From the NCBI GenBank assembly GCA_934436245.1, contig CAKSAM010000003.1, positions 1 through 64,000 on the forward strand: a DNA stretch of 64,000 nt. The letters run 5' to 3'. Positions 16,770 to 25,237 of this stretch are shown piece by piece. Under the pieces are notes generated by a model. That model had not been told where the DNA came from and ran no database searches. It saw only the letters and a list, made by a program, of their open reading frames with translations. Position numbers and translations under genes: made by a program. This DNA comes from an uncultured Acetatifactor sp. GTDB taxonomy: Bacteria > Bacillota > Clostridia > Lachnospirales > Lachnospiraceae. Each line of letters opens with the position of its first letter. Position 1 is the stretch's first letter.

Positions 16770-17717
16770 ATGAATCCGATCGATCGCAATAAAATATGGA
16801 AAATGGTGGGGATCCTGGCTCTCATCACCATAGTGGCCGGAGGACTGCTCCGGGTGTCCCAGCACAACTCTTATACTCTGGGAGATTATGCGTCAGACAA
16901 CCCCACACTGGCCTACCAGACAACGGAGCCGTCCCCTTCTGCTATCCCCAGTCCGACCCCTGTGTCCGACCCTTTATCCACAATTTCGACAGAAATCCTG
17001 CAGGAAGAATCTTCCATGACAGAAAACACCGTTCTTACCGGTGTTTCCCTGAACGGAGAGCTCATGGCAGACCAGCGGATCACCTTGTCGGAAGGCTTCT
17101 ATTATGAGCCTTTATCCGAGAAATTGCAAAGATATATAACAGGTGTTTCTTATCCAGCTGCTGTGGATAACTCAGAAGGAACTTCTGAAGACCTGTTGAA
17201 ATCTGTCGAAATCGGCTATGATGATCTGAGATATATCCACATCCTGCATTATGATTTTGAAGGAAATCCTGCAGAAGGTGAACTGATCTGCAACAAAGCG
17301 ATTGCACAGGACCTGGCAGAGATCTTTTATGAACTGTATTGTAATGAATACCAGCTGGAAAAGGTCCTTTTGATCGATGAATATGATGGTGACGACCTCG
17401 CATCCATGGAGGATAACAATACCTCCTGCTTCAACTACCGCCCGGTAGAGGGGACAACTTCGCTCTCTAAGCATGCATTGGGACTGGCGATCGATATCAA
17501 TCCCTTTTATAATCCTTATATTACTTATAATAAGGATGGCAGCGAAAAAGTATCCCCTGCAAACGCTTCCGCCTATGCAGACAGAACCGCTTCCTTCCCC
17601 TACAAAATTGACGAGAACGATCTGTGTTATCAGCTGTTTAAGGAACATGGTTTCACCTGGGGTGGACACTGGAATTCCTGTAAGGATTACCAGCACTTCC
17701 AGAAGGTGGTGGAGTAA
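16770..17717 (+). CDS. Membrane-anchored M15-family peptidase (VanY/endolysin-like)
   Basis: A 315-residue predicted cell-wall peptidase. Residues 8-28 form one hydrophobic anchor, followed by a Pro/Ser/Thr-rich linker (about 50-80) and a C-terminal metallopeptidase M15 domain. Zinc-site motifs are clear: SKHALGLAIDINPFYNPY (HxxxxxxD) and GGHWNSCKDYQHFQ (the WxxxxDxxHF ending). This subgroup resembles M15_4 L-Ala-D-Glu or D,D-carboxypeptidases; the bond is not predictable. GAGG precedes the ATG. It is transcribed against its neighbours and closed by a bidirectional terminator. Confidence 0.85.
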   Translation: MNPIDRNKIWKMVGILALITIVAGGLLRVSQHNSYTLGDYASDNPTLAYQTTEPSPSAIPSPTPVSDPLSTISTEILQEESSMTENTVLTGVSLNGELMADQRITLSEGFYYEPLSEKLQRYITGVSYPAAVDNSEGTSEDLLKSVEIGYDDLRYIHILHYDFEGNPAEGELICNKAIAQDLAEIFYELYCNEYQLEKVLLIDEYDGDDLASMEDNNTSCFNYRPVEGTTSLSKHALGLAIDINPFYNPYITYNKDGSEKVSPANASAYADRTASFPYKIDENDLCYQLFKEHGFTWGGHWNSCKDYQHFQKVVE

Positions 17718-17744
17718 GGACTGGGCTGTCAGCAGTCCGCAAAG

Positions 17745-17775
17745 CAACTCGGGAATGCAAAGCATCCCCTCGTTG
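17745..17775. terminator. Hairpin after the M15 gene
   Basis: CAACTCGGGAATGC and GCATCCCCTCGTTG form an imperfect 14-bp stem with an AAA loop. It is 27 bp past the M15 stop and lacks a T-run. It shares the GAATGC...GCAT core with the next hairpin and with repeat copy 1. Confidence 0.5.
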
Positions 17776-17800
17776 TACGGCTGTCGCCGAATAAGTCTAA

Positions 17801-17851
17801 AAAAAGACAACCGATAGTGAATGCAAGCATTCCCTCTCGGTTGTCTCTTTT
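17801..17851. terminator. Bidirectional terminator between M15 and rplQ
   Basis: AGACAACCGA/TCGGTTGTCT forms the base of a long hairpin crowned by GAATGCAAGCATTC (17819-17832). A T-run follows in both directions: TCTTTTT on the plus strand and seven T residues on the minus strand. It would end both the M15 transcript and the whole ribosomal operon. Confidence 0.88.
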
Positions 17852-17872
17852 TATCCTTACTTTGCTCGTAGC

Positions 17873-18478
17873 TTAAACAAGCTCCAGAACAACAGTCATA
17901 GCTGCGTCACCCTTACGCTGACCGATCTTAACGATTCTGGTGTAACCACCCTTACGGGTAGCATACTTGGGAGCATACTCATCGAAGAGCTTTGCAACCA
18001 GGTCAACTTCCTTGGTGTTCTTTTTCTTGCCTGCTGCATCAGCGGGAACTTCAACTACAGGGTTCAGAACCTTCAGCATCTGACGACGTGCATGAGATCT
18101 GGTAGGCAGATCCTTCTTGATCTCCTTCTCAACTTCGTCGTATACAGTAACGGTAACACCGTTCTCGATCTTAACCAGCTTGCCATCCTTATCACGATGG
18201 GACTCAGCCAGGACCTTACCGGTCTCCTTGTCAACGATCTGCTTAACACGCTTGCCGTCCTTGTCCTTGCGGGCAACTTTGGTGGTAACCTTAACAGTTT
18301 CGAAGTTATCCTTCTCTTTTACTGCCAGAGCGATCAGTCCATCAACGATCTTCTGTACTTCCTTAGCCTTAGCTTCGGTGGTAACGATCTTGCCGTTGTT
18401 GATCACTGCAGTTACCTGATTTCTTAATAATGCCTTTCTCTGTGCAGATGTTCTGCCGAGTTTTCTGTACTTTGCCAT
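17873..18478 (-). CDS. rplQ: 50S ribosomal protein L17 with a large internal insertion
   Basis: 201 residues from ATG 18478 (AAAGGA 8 nt upstream), against about 113-130 in most bacteria. The N-terminal [20 protein letters not shown] and C-terminal [20 protein letters not shown] through [10 protein letters not shown] are standard L17. Between them, residues about 60-124 form an extra Lys/Asp/Val-rich segment ([19 protein letters not shown] and onward). A shorter insert ([15 protein letters not shown]) follows [12 protein letters not shown]. The insertion keeps frame and the same codon style. It is the last gene of the alpha operon. Confidence 0.95.
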   Translation of the reverse strand: MAKYRKLGRTSAQRKALLRNQVTAVINNGKIVTTEAKAKEVQKIVDGLIALAVKEKDNFETVKVTTKVARKDKDGKRVKQIVDKETGKVLAESHRDKDGKLVKIENGVTVTVYDEVEKEIKKDLPTRSHARRQMLKVLNPVVEVPADAAGKKKNTKEVDLVAKLFDEYAPKYATRKGGYTRIVKIGQRKGDAAMTVVLELV

Positions 18479-18631
18479 GATAATTTTCCTTTCTCCATTC
18501 ATGGTACATCCGGCCATGCACTTTGGACTTACTTACCGAATGCGTTAATTTTTGCCATTTAGAGATAAACCGCATCCGAACACTTTGGATTTACCGGATA
18601 CGGAAATCTTACTTTTTATGTTCAGCCGAAA

Positions 18632-19597
18632 TTAGTTCTCATCGCTGGGATTCAGCTGCAGTCCCAGTTCTTTCAGTTTAGCCAGAACTTCTTCCAAAGA
18701 TTTACGTCCGAGGTTACGAACCTTCATCATATCTTCTGAAGTCTTATTGGTTAACTCTTCTACAGTATTGATACCTGCTCTCTTCAAGCAGTTGTAAGAA
18801 CGAACGGACAGCTCCAGTTCGTCGATACTCATCTCCAGAACCTTTTCCTTCTCATCGTCTTCCTTCTCTACCATAACCTCTGCGGTCTTGGCATTCTCGG
18901 ACAGATCGATGAACAGGTTCAGATGCTCGCTGAGCACCTTGGCTGCCAGGCTGACTGCCTCATCAGGAGCCAGGGTTCCGTTGGTGTATACATCCAATGT
19001 AAGCTTGTCGTAATCAGTACTCTGACCTACACGGGTATTTTCTACCGTAACGTTAACTCTCTCTACAGGTGTATAGATAGAATCAATGGCAATTACGCCG
19101 ATTGGTAAATCTTCGTGTTTGTTCTTGTCGGCACTTACGTAGCCGCGGCCTCTTGTAATGGTCAGCTCCATGTAAAGCTTAGTGTCTTTACCGCTGAGCG
19201 TAGCGATTACAAGGTCGGGGTTCAGAATCTCAATATCCTGATCACACTGGATATCAGAAGCTCTTACAACACCTTCGCCTTCAAACTCGATATATGCAGT
19301 CTTAGCCTCGTTGGTCTCGCTGTTGTTCTTGATCGCAAGGCTCTTGATGTTCATGATGATCTCAGATACGTCTTCCTTTACGCCGGGAATAGAACTGAAC
19401 TCATGAAGAACACCTTCAATTTTGATCTGGCTCACTGCAGCACCGGGCAGGGAAGACAGCATGATTCTTCTCAGGGAGTTGCCCAGAGTAATACCATAGC
19501 CTCTTTCCAGGGGTTTTACTACGAATTTACCATACTTTTTGTCTTCTGAAATCTCGCTGACCTCAATATTAGGTCTTTCAAAATCAAACACTGCCAA
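18632..19597 (-). CDS. rpoA: RNA polymerase alpha subunit
   Basis: 321 residues. The N-terminal assembly domain (about 1-230) shows [20 protein letters not shown] and the C-terminal domain (about 255-315) shows [20 protein letters not shown] and [18 protein letters not shown], which binds UP elements and activators. It lies between rpsD and rplQ as in other Firmicutes alpha operons. Confidence 0.98.
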   Translation of the reverse strand: MAVFDFERPNIEVSEISEDKKYGKFVVKPLERGYGITLGNSLRRIMLSSLPGAAVSQIKIEGVLHEFSSIPGVKEDVSEIIMNIKSLAIKNNSETNEAKTAYIEFEGEGVVRASDIQCDQDIEILNPDLVIATLSGKDTKLYMELTITRGRGYVSADKNKHEDLPIGVIAIDSIYTPVERVNVTVENTRVGQSTDYDKLTLDVYTNGTLAPDEAVSLAAKVLSEHLNLFIDLSENAKTAEVMVEKEDDEKEKVLEMSIDELELSVRSYNCLKRAGINTVEELTNKTSEDMMKVRNLGRKSLEEVLAKLKELGLQLNPSDEN

Positions 19598-19695
19598 TAC
19601 CCTCCTTTGTGAACTTTATATGTTGACATGTTCTTACGAACAATATCCCATGGAAAAAAATTCCACAGGAAATGTTCATTGGGGTTACATAAAAC

Positions 19696-20289
19696 TTACT
19701 TGGAGTACAACTCGACGATAAGCATCTCGTCAACAGGAACATCGATCATCTCTCTGGTAGGCAGATTCTTGATGGTTCCCTTAAAGTTCTCAACATCAGC
19801 ATCAATCCATTCAGGTACCAATCTTCCAGCAGTTACCTCAAGGATATCCTTGTATCTCTGCATGGACTTAGCGCTCTCTTTGATCTCGATAACATCGCCG
19901 GCCTTGATCAGGTAAGAAGGAATGTTTACACACTTACCGTTTACAAGTACATGCTTGTGGTCAACGATCTGTCTTGCTTCTCTTCTGGTTCTTGCAAAGC
20001 CCATTCTGAACACTACGTTGTCCAGTCTGCTCTCTAACAGGGTCATCAGGTTTTCACCGGTCATGCCCTTCATTCTATCAGCCTTCTCATAGTAGTTACG
20101 GAAAGGCTTCTCCAGAACGCCATAGATGAACTTAGCTTTCTGCTTTTCTCTTAACTGAAGTCCGTACTCAGATACCTTTTTGCCTGCTCTTGCAGAGGTT
20201 CTGTTAGACTTCTTGTCATAGCCCAGGTAAGAAGGCTCAAGGCCAAGGGCTCTACATCTTTTCAGTACAGGTACGCGATTTACTGCCAT
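19696..20289 (-). CDS. rpsD: 30S ribosomal protein S4
   Basis: 197 residues; primary 16S rRNA binder and assembly initiator. Recognised by the S4 RNA-binding segment [20 protein letters not shown] and the following [23 protein letters not shown] block. The N-terminus lacks the zinc cysteines except one ([18 protein letters not shown]), so this is a C-minus-like S4. In some Firmicutes rpsD is monocistronic; here it is inside the alpha operon. Confidence 0.97.
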   Translation of the reverse strand: MAVNRVPVLKRCRALGLEPSYLGYDKKSNRTSARAGKKVSEYGLQLREKQKAKFIYGVLEKPFRNYYEKADRMKGMTGENLMTLLESRLDNVVFRMGFARTRREARQIVDHKHVLVNGKCVNIPSYLIKAGDVIEIKESAKSMQRYKDILEVTAGRLVPEWIDADVENFKGTIKNLPTREMIDVPVDEMLIVELYSK

Positions 20290-20340
20290 TTTTTTATTTT
20301 CCCTTCTTTATACTTCGGAACTAAATTCCGAGGGTTGTTT

Positions 20341-20420
20341 ACAGTGCCGCAATGCGGCACTTTCATCCAACTTGTTCTAATGTTACTTCATTAAGATTAA
20401 CTGTTTCGTCTTCTGACGAA
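20341..20420 (-). promoter_or_regulatory. Hairpins in the rpsK-rpsD spacer
   Basis: Two compact stem-loops lie between rpsK and rpsD: AGTGCCGC-aat-GCGGCACT (20343-20361) and TTCGTC-ttct-GACGAA (20405-20420). Neither is followed by a T-run. They may be processing or autoregulatory structures; S4 is a known translational repressor in other species. Confidence 0.4.
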
Positions 20421-20426
20421 TTCTCA

Positions 20427-20822
20427 CTAAACGCGACGACGCTTAGGAGGACGGCATCCATTGTGAGGTACAGGAGTTACATCACAAATGCTTAAGACAT
20501 CCAGTCCACTTGCAGACAGAGCTCTGATTGCTGCTTCACGTCCTGAACCAGGACCCTTTACAAATACGTCAACGGACTTTAATCCGTGAACAAGAGCAGC
20601 CTTTGTTGCTGTTTCAGCAGCCATCTGTGCAGCATATGGAGTAGATTTCTTTGAACCTCTAAAACCAAGACCACCGGCACTTGCCCAGCTAAGAGCATTA
20701 CCTTCAGCATCTGTTAACGTTACGATTGTGTTGTTAAAAGAAGACTGAATATGTGCCTGTCCGCGTTCAACGTTTTTTCTTACACGCTTTTTTGTTACTT
20801 TCTTTGCAACTTTTTTAGCCAT
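20427..20822 (-). CDS. rpsK: 30S ribosomal protein S11
   Basis: 131 residues; platform protein near the mRNA exit. [20 protein letters not shown] and the ending [17 protein letters not shown] are diagnostic. A basic N-terminal extension ([16 protein letters not shown]) is typical of clostridial S11. Confidence 0.98.
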   Translation of the reverse strand: MAKKVAKKVTKKRVRKNVERGQAHIQSSFNNTIVTLTDAEGNALSWASAGGLGFRGSKKSTPYAAQMAAETATKAALVHGLKSVDVFVKGPGSGREAAIRALSASGLDVLSICDVTPVPHNGCRPPKRRRV

Positions 20823-20898
20823 TTTAAACTAACCTACTTTCTCATTTCCTGGGGATGCTTACATTTGCTTCCCTCTCACAGTTACATTACGATCTTAA

Positions 20899-21270
20899 TT
20901 ACTTCTTCTTGTTTGCCACCGTGCGCTTAGGTCCCTTACGAGTTCTTGCATTGGTCTTAGTCTTCTGACCACGAACAGGAAGTCCTTTACGATGACGAAT
21001 ACCACGATAGCAGCCGATTTCCTGAAGTCTCTTGATATTCAGAGCGATTTCTCTTCTCAGATCACCTTCTACCATAACGCCGAGCTTTTCGATAGCTTCA
21101 CTGATCTTCTTTACCTCATCATCGGTAATATCTCTCACTCTGGTATCAGGATTTACACCTGCTTCTGCCAACAGCTTGTCAGCAGTAGGTCTGCCTATTC
21201 CATAGATATAGGTCAAACCGATCTCAATTCGTTTTTCTCTAGGTAAGTCTACACCTGCGATACGAGCCAT
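20899..21270 (-). CDS. rpsM: 30S ribosomal protein S13
   Basis: 123 residues; head protein contacting P-site tRNA and the B1 bridge. [20 protein letters not shown] and [20 protein letters not shown] are canonical. A 329-bp non-coding spacer separates it from rpmJ. Confidence 0.98.
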   Translation of the reverse strand: MARIAGVDLPREKRIEIGLTYIYGIGRPTADKLLAEAGVNPDTRVRDITDDEVKKISEAIEKLGVMVEGDLRREIALNIKRLQEIGCYRGIRHRKGLPVRGQKTKTNARTRKGPKRTVANKKK

Positions 21271-21599
21271 TTACGTTTCCTCCATTTTCCTGCGTAATCT
21301 CTTACGCTTTGCGCAACATTTCTGCGCTCACAACTTTCGTTGCGTGTGCGTACGTTTTGGTCTGTTGATTGTACGCCCAATAGTTACTAATTGATTGGGG
21401 CTCTCACCCAATCGGACACGATCCGATCTTTCCACGACGAATGCGTCTAACTCTTTTCGTCATGGTATCAACAAGTAATCTCCCGTAAGCTCTATCCAAA
21501 TCTATTATGAAAATTGATATTTTACTAATAATCAATTCAGCCGCACATAATAACCGGACAAGAACTCACATACCTGATCAAATGACGATCAAGCGGTGA
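21271..21599 (-). promoter_or_regulatory. Long structured spacer before rpsM
   Basis: 329 bp with no supported gene. It contains several self-complementary stretches: GATTGGG-gctctca-CCCAATC near 21393-21413, CGTAA-tctc-TTACG near 21295, and a GCGCAAC/GTTGCG pair near 21313-21344. No good promoter was found. A leader controlling the rpsM-rpsK-rpsD-rpoA-rplQ segment is possible. Confidence 0.4.
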
Positions 21600-21713
21600 T
21601 TATCCCTGTCTCTGTTTGTGCTTCGGATTCTCACAGATTACTCTGATGCGTCCTTTTCTCTTGATGATTTTGCACTTTTCGCAAATCGGTTTTACTGATG
21701 ATCTAACTTTCAT
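21600..21713 (-). CDS. rpmJ: 50S ribosomal protein L36
   Basis: 37 residues, ATG at 21713 and TAA at 21600. The product [20 protein letters not shown] is followed by [17 protein letters not shown] and carries the zinc ligands CxxC, Cys and His. AAGGAGG lies just upstream of the start. The usual neighbour infA is separated here by a membrane-protein gene. Confidence 0.97.
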   Translation of the reverse strand: MKVRSSVKPICEKCKIIKRKGRIRVICENPKHKQRQG

Positions 21714-21804
21714 GTTAAACCCTCCTTTCAAAAAAGACCGTCTTACATTATAGCATGACGGTCTTTCCTTTGCAAGCGTATTTTTGCGCTTTTTTCGATG
21801 TTTT

Positions 21805-23091
21805 TCAATTTTTTTGAGGCTTTTTTATGCCTTTTACGATCAAAACAATAAAAGTGATGACCGCAGCCGCCGCTACACTCAGAATTCGGAAAGTAAATCT
21901 GGCATGTAGTGCCGAATGATGCTGTACCGCAATGATCCAGGCAAAGGGAATTGCCGCCACGATCACCATGGGGATCAACTGCATATACTCCTGTTTCCAT
22001 TTTCCTGTAACGACTGCCATAATCAGAAGTACCACTGCCGCTGCTGCGAGAAGCGCCACTGCAATGCCCATATAGGCGGGATACTCCTGCAGATTTAGTC
22101 CGATGACATAGAAGCCTCCGTTCATACGGGGTCTGCCGCCGATGGCCTCTGTACGGCCGATAATGGACCAGATGGCATCCTTAATAGTACCGGTGTGCAA
22201 TGTCAGATCTGCGATCACCCATTTTGCCGCCCACATTCCGGCATAACCGATGGCCCAGCTGATTCCGAAGCCGATCAGTTTTTTCACATTGTTCCACAGC
22301 TTATCACTTTCTAATAAGAAGTAACAACACAGAGGAATTCCCAACGTAACGATGGGATACGTCAGAAAATCGAAATAGGAGGTCAGGATTCCCACGATCA
22401 GAAAAAATTCCGGATAATGCTCTTTATCATGCAGGCTGTCATGGTGCAACAGCATATATTCCACTGCCAGAAGCGTCAGGATCCAGCACACTGACATGGT
22501 CAGGGATACCAGCACCAACACCGGTTTCATAAACAGGAAACTGCCCAGCATCACCACTGCAACGCCCACATTTTTCCTGCGGATCGCAGTAACCAATACC
22601 CAGATCATAAGCACGATCTGCACCGCCAGTTCCAGCCATACCACATGCTGCCAGGAAAACAGTAACAGCAAAGGTTTCAAATACAGCAGATAACCATGCC
22701 AGTATCTCGCATAAATATGAAGATACATGTTGTTAACATTCTCATGGGATTCACAAAAGGCCTTCAGAGAATCCTCCGGAGTCCACACATCCTCTTCCAG
22801 ATCATAATGATACATCCACATGGCATGCTCATAAGCATTTTTATCCGGCAATCTTTCTATGGCATTCTGCACCATAATAGCATCGGTGTAAGTCTCTCTG
22901 TTTTTCCACAGATACTGGGAAAAAGCATCCGCCGGGATCTCATCCCCGGTTTTGAGCATATTCTCAACACTTTTCTCCACATTCCGGCGCATAGGACCTA
23001 CAGGAAGCAGGAATACCAGTACTAAAAGCAGGGTTCCCACCACCGCGCTGACCGCCAGAATGGCAGCAAAGTTACGTATTTTTTTAGCCAT
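21805..23091 (-). CDS. Polytopic membrane protein A, possible GT-C-type enzyme
   Basis: A 428-residue protein with about ten hydrophobic segments, inserted between infA and rpmJ. TM1 (about 8-30) is followed by a 100-residue exported loop with Asp70 in [10 protein letters not shown], then [16 protein letters not shown]. Shared with the 25238-27007 protein are [43 protein letters not shown] and ARFTFRI, so the two are paralogues. An acidic residue in the first outer loop recalls GT-C glycosyltransferases, but this is inference only. GGAGAG precedes the ATG and codon style resembles the neighbours. Confidence 0.8.
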   Translation of the reverse strand: MAKKIRNFAAILAVSAVVGTLLLVLVFLLPVGPMRRNVEKSVENMLKTGDEIPADAFSQYLWKNRETYTDAIMVQNAIERLPDKNAYEHAMWMYHYDLEEDVWTPEDSLKAFCESHENVNNMYLHIYARYWHGYLLYLKPLLLLFSWQHVVWLELAVQIVLMIWVLVTAIRRKNVGVAVVMLGSFLFMKPVLVLVSLTMSVCWILTLLAVEYMLLHHDSLHDKEHYPEFFLIVGILTSYFDFLTYPIVTLGIPLCCYFLLESDKLWNNVKKLIGFGISWAIGYAGMWAAKWVIADLTLHTGTIKDAIWSIIGRTEAIGGRPRMNGGFYVIGLNLQEYPAYMGIAVALLAAAAVVLLIMAVVTGKWKQEYMQLIPMVIVAAIPFAWIIAVQHHSALHARFTFRILSVAAAAVITFIVLIVKGIKKPQKN

Positions 23092-23114
23092 ATCTGTTTT
23101 CTCTCCAGATCGTC

Positions 23115-23333
23115 TTACTTATCTCTCCAGATAATACGTCCCTTGCTCAGATCGTAAGGAGACAGTTCCAGTGTTACCTTATCTCCGGGAAGGATACGGA
23201 TGAAGTTCTGACGAAGCTTACCACTGATGGTAGCCAGTACTCTGTGTCCGTTCTCCAGTTCCACACGGAACATGGTATTGGGAAGCTTCTCCACAACAGT
23301 TCCTTCGATTTCGATTACATCACTTTTAGACAT
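23115..23333 (-). CDS. infA: Translation initiation factor IF-1
   Basis: 72 residues from ATG 23333 (GGAGG 6 nt upstream). One S1/OB-fold domain, [20 protein letters not shown] to [16 protein letters not shown], standard for IF-1. The longer reading frame upstream is rejected because homologues begin at MSKSD. Confidence 0.98.
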   Translation of the reverse strand: MSKSDVIEIEGTVVEKLPNTMFRVELENGHRVLATISGKLRQNFIRILPGDKVTLELSPYDLSKGRIIWRDK

Positions 23334-23401
23334 AAAATTCCTCCATAGCTTTCTACTTTTTAGTTCATAATTCAATCTTTATTACTTACAGTATCCTTCT
23401 A

Positions 23402-23671
23402 TCATCTGTTCAGATAGTCTCCCAGAAGTTTCCGGATCTGTTCATTGATCACATCTTCCCACTCCGGTGCCATAGTTTCTATGCCCTGCAGCAGATTTCC
23501 CGGTGCAGAAAAATGGATGATCTGGATATGCTTTTTCTTTTTCTTTTTGAGATTGTTTACACTACGCAGCCTTCCATCACACAGATATACATTTTCATCG
23601 TCTTCTTTTACGATCAGATACAATCTGCCTTTGTCATGTCCGGCCTTTGAGGTCGCAAGTTCTCCTATCAT
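23402..23671 (-). CDS. KOW-domain RNA-binding protein (L14e/L6e-like)
   Basis: 89 residues. An N-terminal KOW-like beta segment, GELATSKAGHDKGRLYLIVK, is followed by DENVYLCDGRLRSVNNL and a poly-lysine tract (KKKKKKHIQI), suiting RNA or ribosome binding. The C-terminal third is acidic and helical. It sits between map and infA, a position such small KOW proteins often occupy in Clostridia. Specific function is unknown. Confidence 0.8.
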   Translation of the reverse strand: MIGELATSKAGHDKGRLYLIVKEDDENVYLCDGRLRSVNNLKKKKKKHIQIIHFSAPGNLLQGIETMAPEWEDVINEQIRKLLGDYLNR

Positions 23672-23713
23672 ACCGTAAGTCTTACCTTTCCTGTCTGCTT
23701 CCGGAGCATCAGC

Positions 23714-24466
23714 TTAATACAATGTCAGGATCTCCGGCTCACCATCTGTAACCAGAATGGTATTCTCATAATGTGCAGACCAGGATCCATCCTCCGTAAC
23801 TACAGTCCAATCATCATCCAGCCATGCGACATCCGGTCTGCCCATGTTGATCATGGGCTCAATAGCCAGGGTCATACCTGCCTGCAGCTTTATCCCACGT
23901 CTGCGCTGTGCAAAATTGGGGATCTGGGGATCCTCATGTAAACTGGTGCCGATGCCGTGACCTACCAGATCTCTTACGATTCCATAGCCAAAGGGCTTAA
24001 TATAAGCATCGATGGCATTGGAAATGTCATACAGATGGTTGCCTGCCGTTGCCATTTTTATGCCGGCGAAAAAGCTTTCCCTGGTTCTCTCCATGAGGAG
24101 CTTTGCCTCTTCACTTACCTGCCCTACCGGGAAAGTACGTGCCATATCGGAATGATATCCTTTGTAGATCAGTCCTGCATCCAGACTTACAATATCACCT
24201 TCGTGAAGAATATGATCTTTGTGAGGGATACCATGTACGACCTCATCATTCACGGATACACAGATGGATGCCGGATATCCGTTATAATTCAGGAAGTTGG
24301 GAATGCAGCCGTGAGCACGGATCAGTTTTTCACCCAGATTGTTGATATCCAGAGTGGATACACCGGGGTGCACTGCCTTCTCCATCTGGCTGAATACATC
24401 CGCCAAAATTTTACACGATTCTCTCATCAGCTCGATCTCACGCTGTGATTTGATAGTTACTGCCAT
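23714..24466 (-). CDS. map: Methionine aminopeptidase, type I
   Basis: 250 residues from ATG 24466 (GAAAGGTG 6 nt upstream; an upstream GTG overlaps that site). It removes N-terminal methionine from nascent proteins. Metal ligands appear in order: Asp in IVSLDAGLIYKGYHSDMART (two Asp), His in GHGIGTSLHEDP, Glu in LAIEPMIN, and Glu in SAHYENTILVT. It lies in the usual secY-adk-map run. Confidence 0.96.
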   Translation of the reverse strand: MAVTIKSQREIELMRESCKILADVFSQMEKAVHPGVSTLDINNLGEKLIRAHGCIPNFLNYNGYPASICVSVNDEVVHGIPHKDHILHEGDIVSLDAGLIYKGYHSDMARTFPVGQVSEEAKLLMERTRESFFAGIKMATAGNHLYDISNAIDAYIKPFGYGIVRDLVGHGIGTSLHEDPQIPNFAQRRRGIKLQAGMTLAIEPMINMGRPDVAWLDDDWTVVTEDGSWSAHYENTILVTDGEPEILTLY

Positions 24467-24523
24467 TTTATTCACCTTTCCGTTCCGGATTTTTCTGCTG
24501 TTTGTCAGAGATCCGGACTTTTC

Positions 24524-25165
24524 TTAGCCAAGGATTGCTACGATATCTGCAAATACCTCTTTCATATCCTTGGTGCCGTCTACGGTCTTTAATACATTTT
24601 TCTTGGTATAGAAATCGATCAGAGGCTGGGTCTGGTCATGATATACCTTCAGACGATTCAATACGGTCTCAGGCTTATCATCATCACGCAGTACCAGTTC
24701 CTGTCCACACTTGTCACAGATACCTTCCTTCTTGGGAGGAATGTGCTCAACATGATAAGTTGCACCGCAGGACAGACATGCACGTCTGCCGGACATTCTC
24801 TTAACGATATTCTCGTCGGGAACATTTACATCGATTGCAAAATCAATGGCGTCTCCCAGTTCGGTCAGTGCCTTGTCCAGTACCTCTGCCTGAGGAATGG
24901 TTCTGGGGAATCCATCCAGTACATAACCGTTCTTGCAATCGTCCTGTGCTACTCTGTCTAAGAGGATCTTAACAGTCAGCTCATCGGGAACCAGCTGTCC
25001 CTGATCCATGTATTTCTTTGCTTCCATACCAAGCTCGGTTCCGTTCTTGATATTCGCACGGAAAATATCTCCTGTGGATACATGAGGGATTCCGTACTTT
25101 TCAGCGATCATCTTTGCCTGAGTACCTTTGCCCGCACCGGGTGCACCTAACATGATTATCTTCAT
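24524..25165 (-). CDS. adk: Adenylate kinase
   Basis: 213 residues; interconverts 2 ADP and ATP + AMP. P-loop [10 protein letters not shown], core DGFPRT, and a long LID with a four-cysteine zinc site ([12 protein letters not shown] and GICDKCGQE), the form common in Gram-positives. In most genomes it follows secY directly; here a membrane-protein gene intervenes. Confidence 0.97.
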   Translation of the reverse strand: MKIIMLGAPGAGKGTQAKMIAEKYGIPHVSTGDIFRANIKNGTELGMEAKKYMDQGQLVPDELTVKILLDRVAQDDCKNGYVLDGFPRTIPQAEVLDKALTELGDAIDFAIDVNVPDENIVKRMSGRRACLSCGATYHVEHIPPKKEGICDKCGQELVLRDDDKPETVLNRLKVYHDQTQPLIDFYTKKNVLKTVDGTKDMKEVFADIVAILG

Positions 25166-25237
25166 TATCTGCTCCTATCTGCCTGTAGTTACAGGCGCTG
25201 CTTTTCCTATAGATAAACTACAAATACAGCCCAACAT

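Noticed and set aside
21422..21481. Basic 19-residue ORF (starts MTKRVRRIRRGK) in the rpmJ-rpsM spacer
   Set aside because: No ribosome site and it crosses a hairpin. Chance is more likely than a leader peptide.
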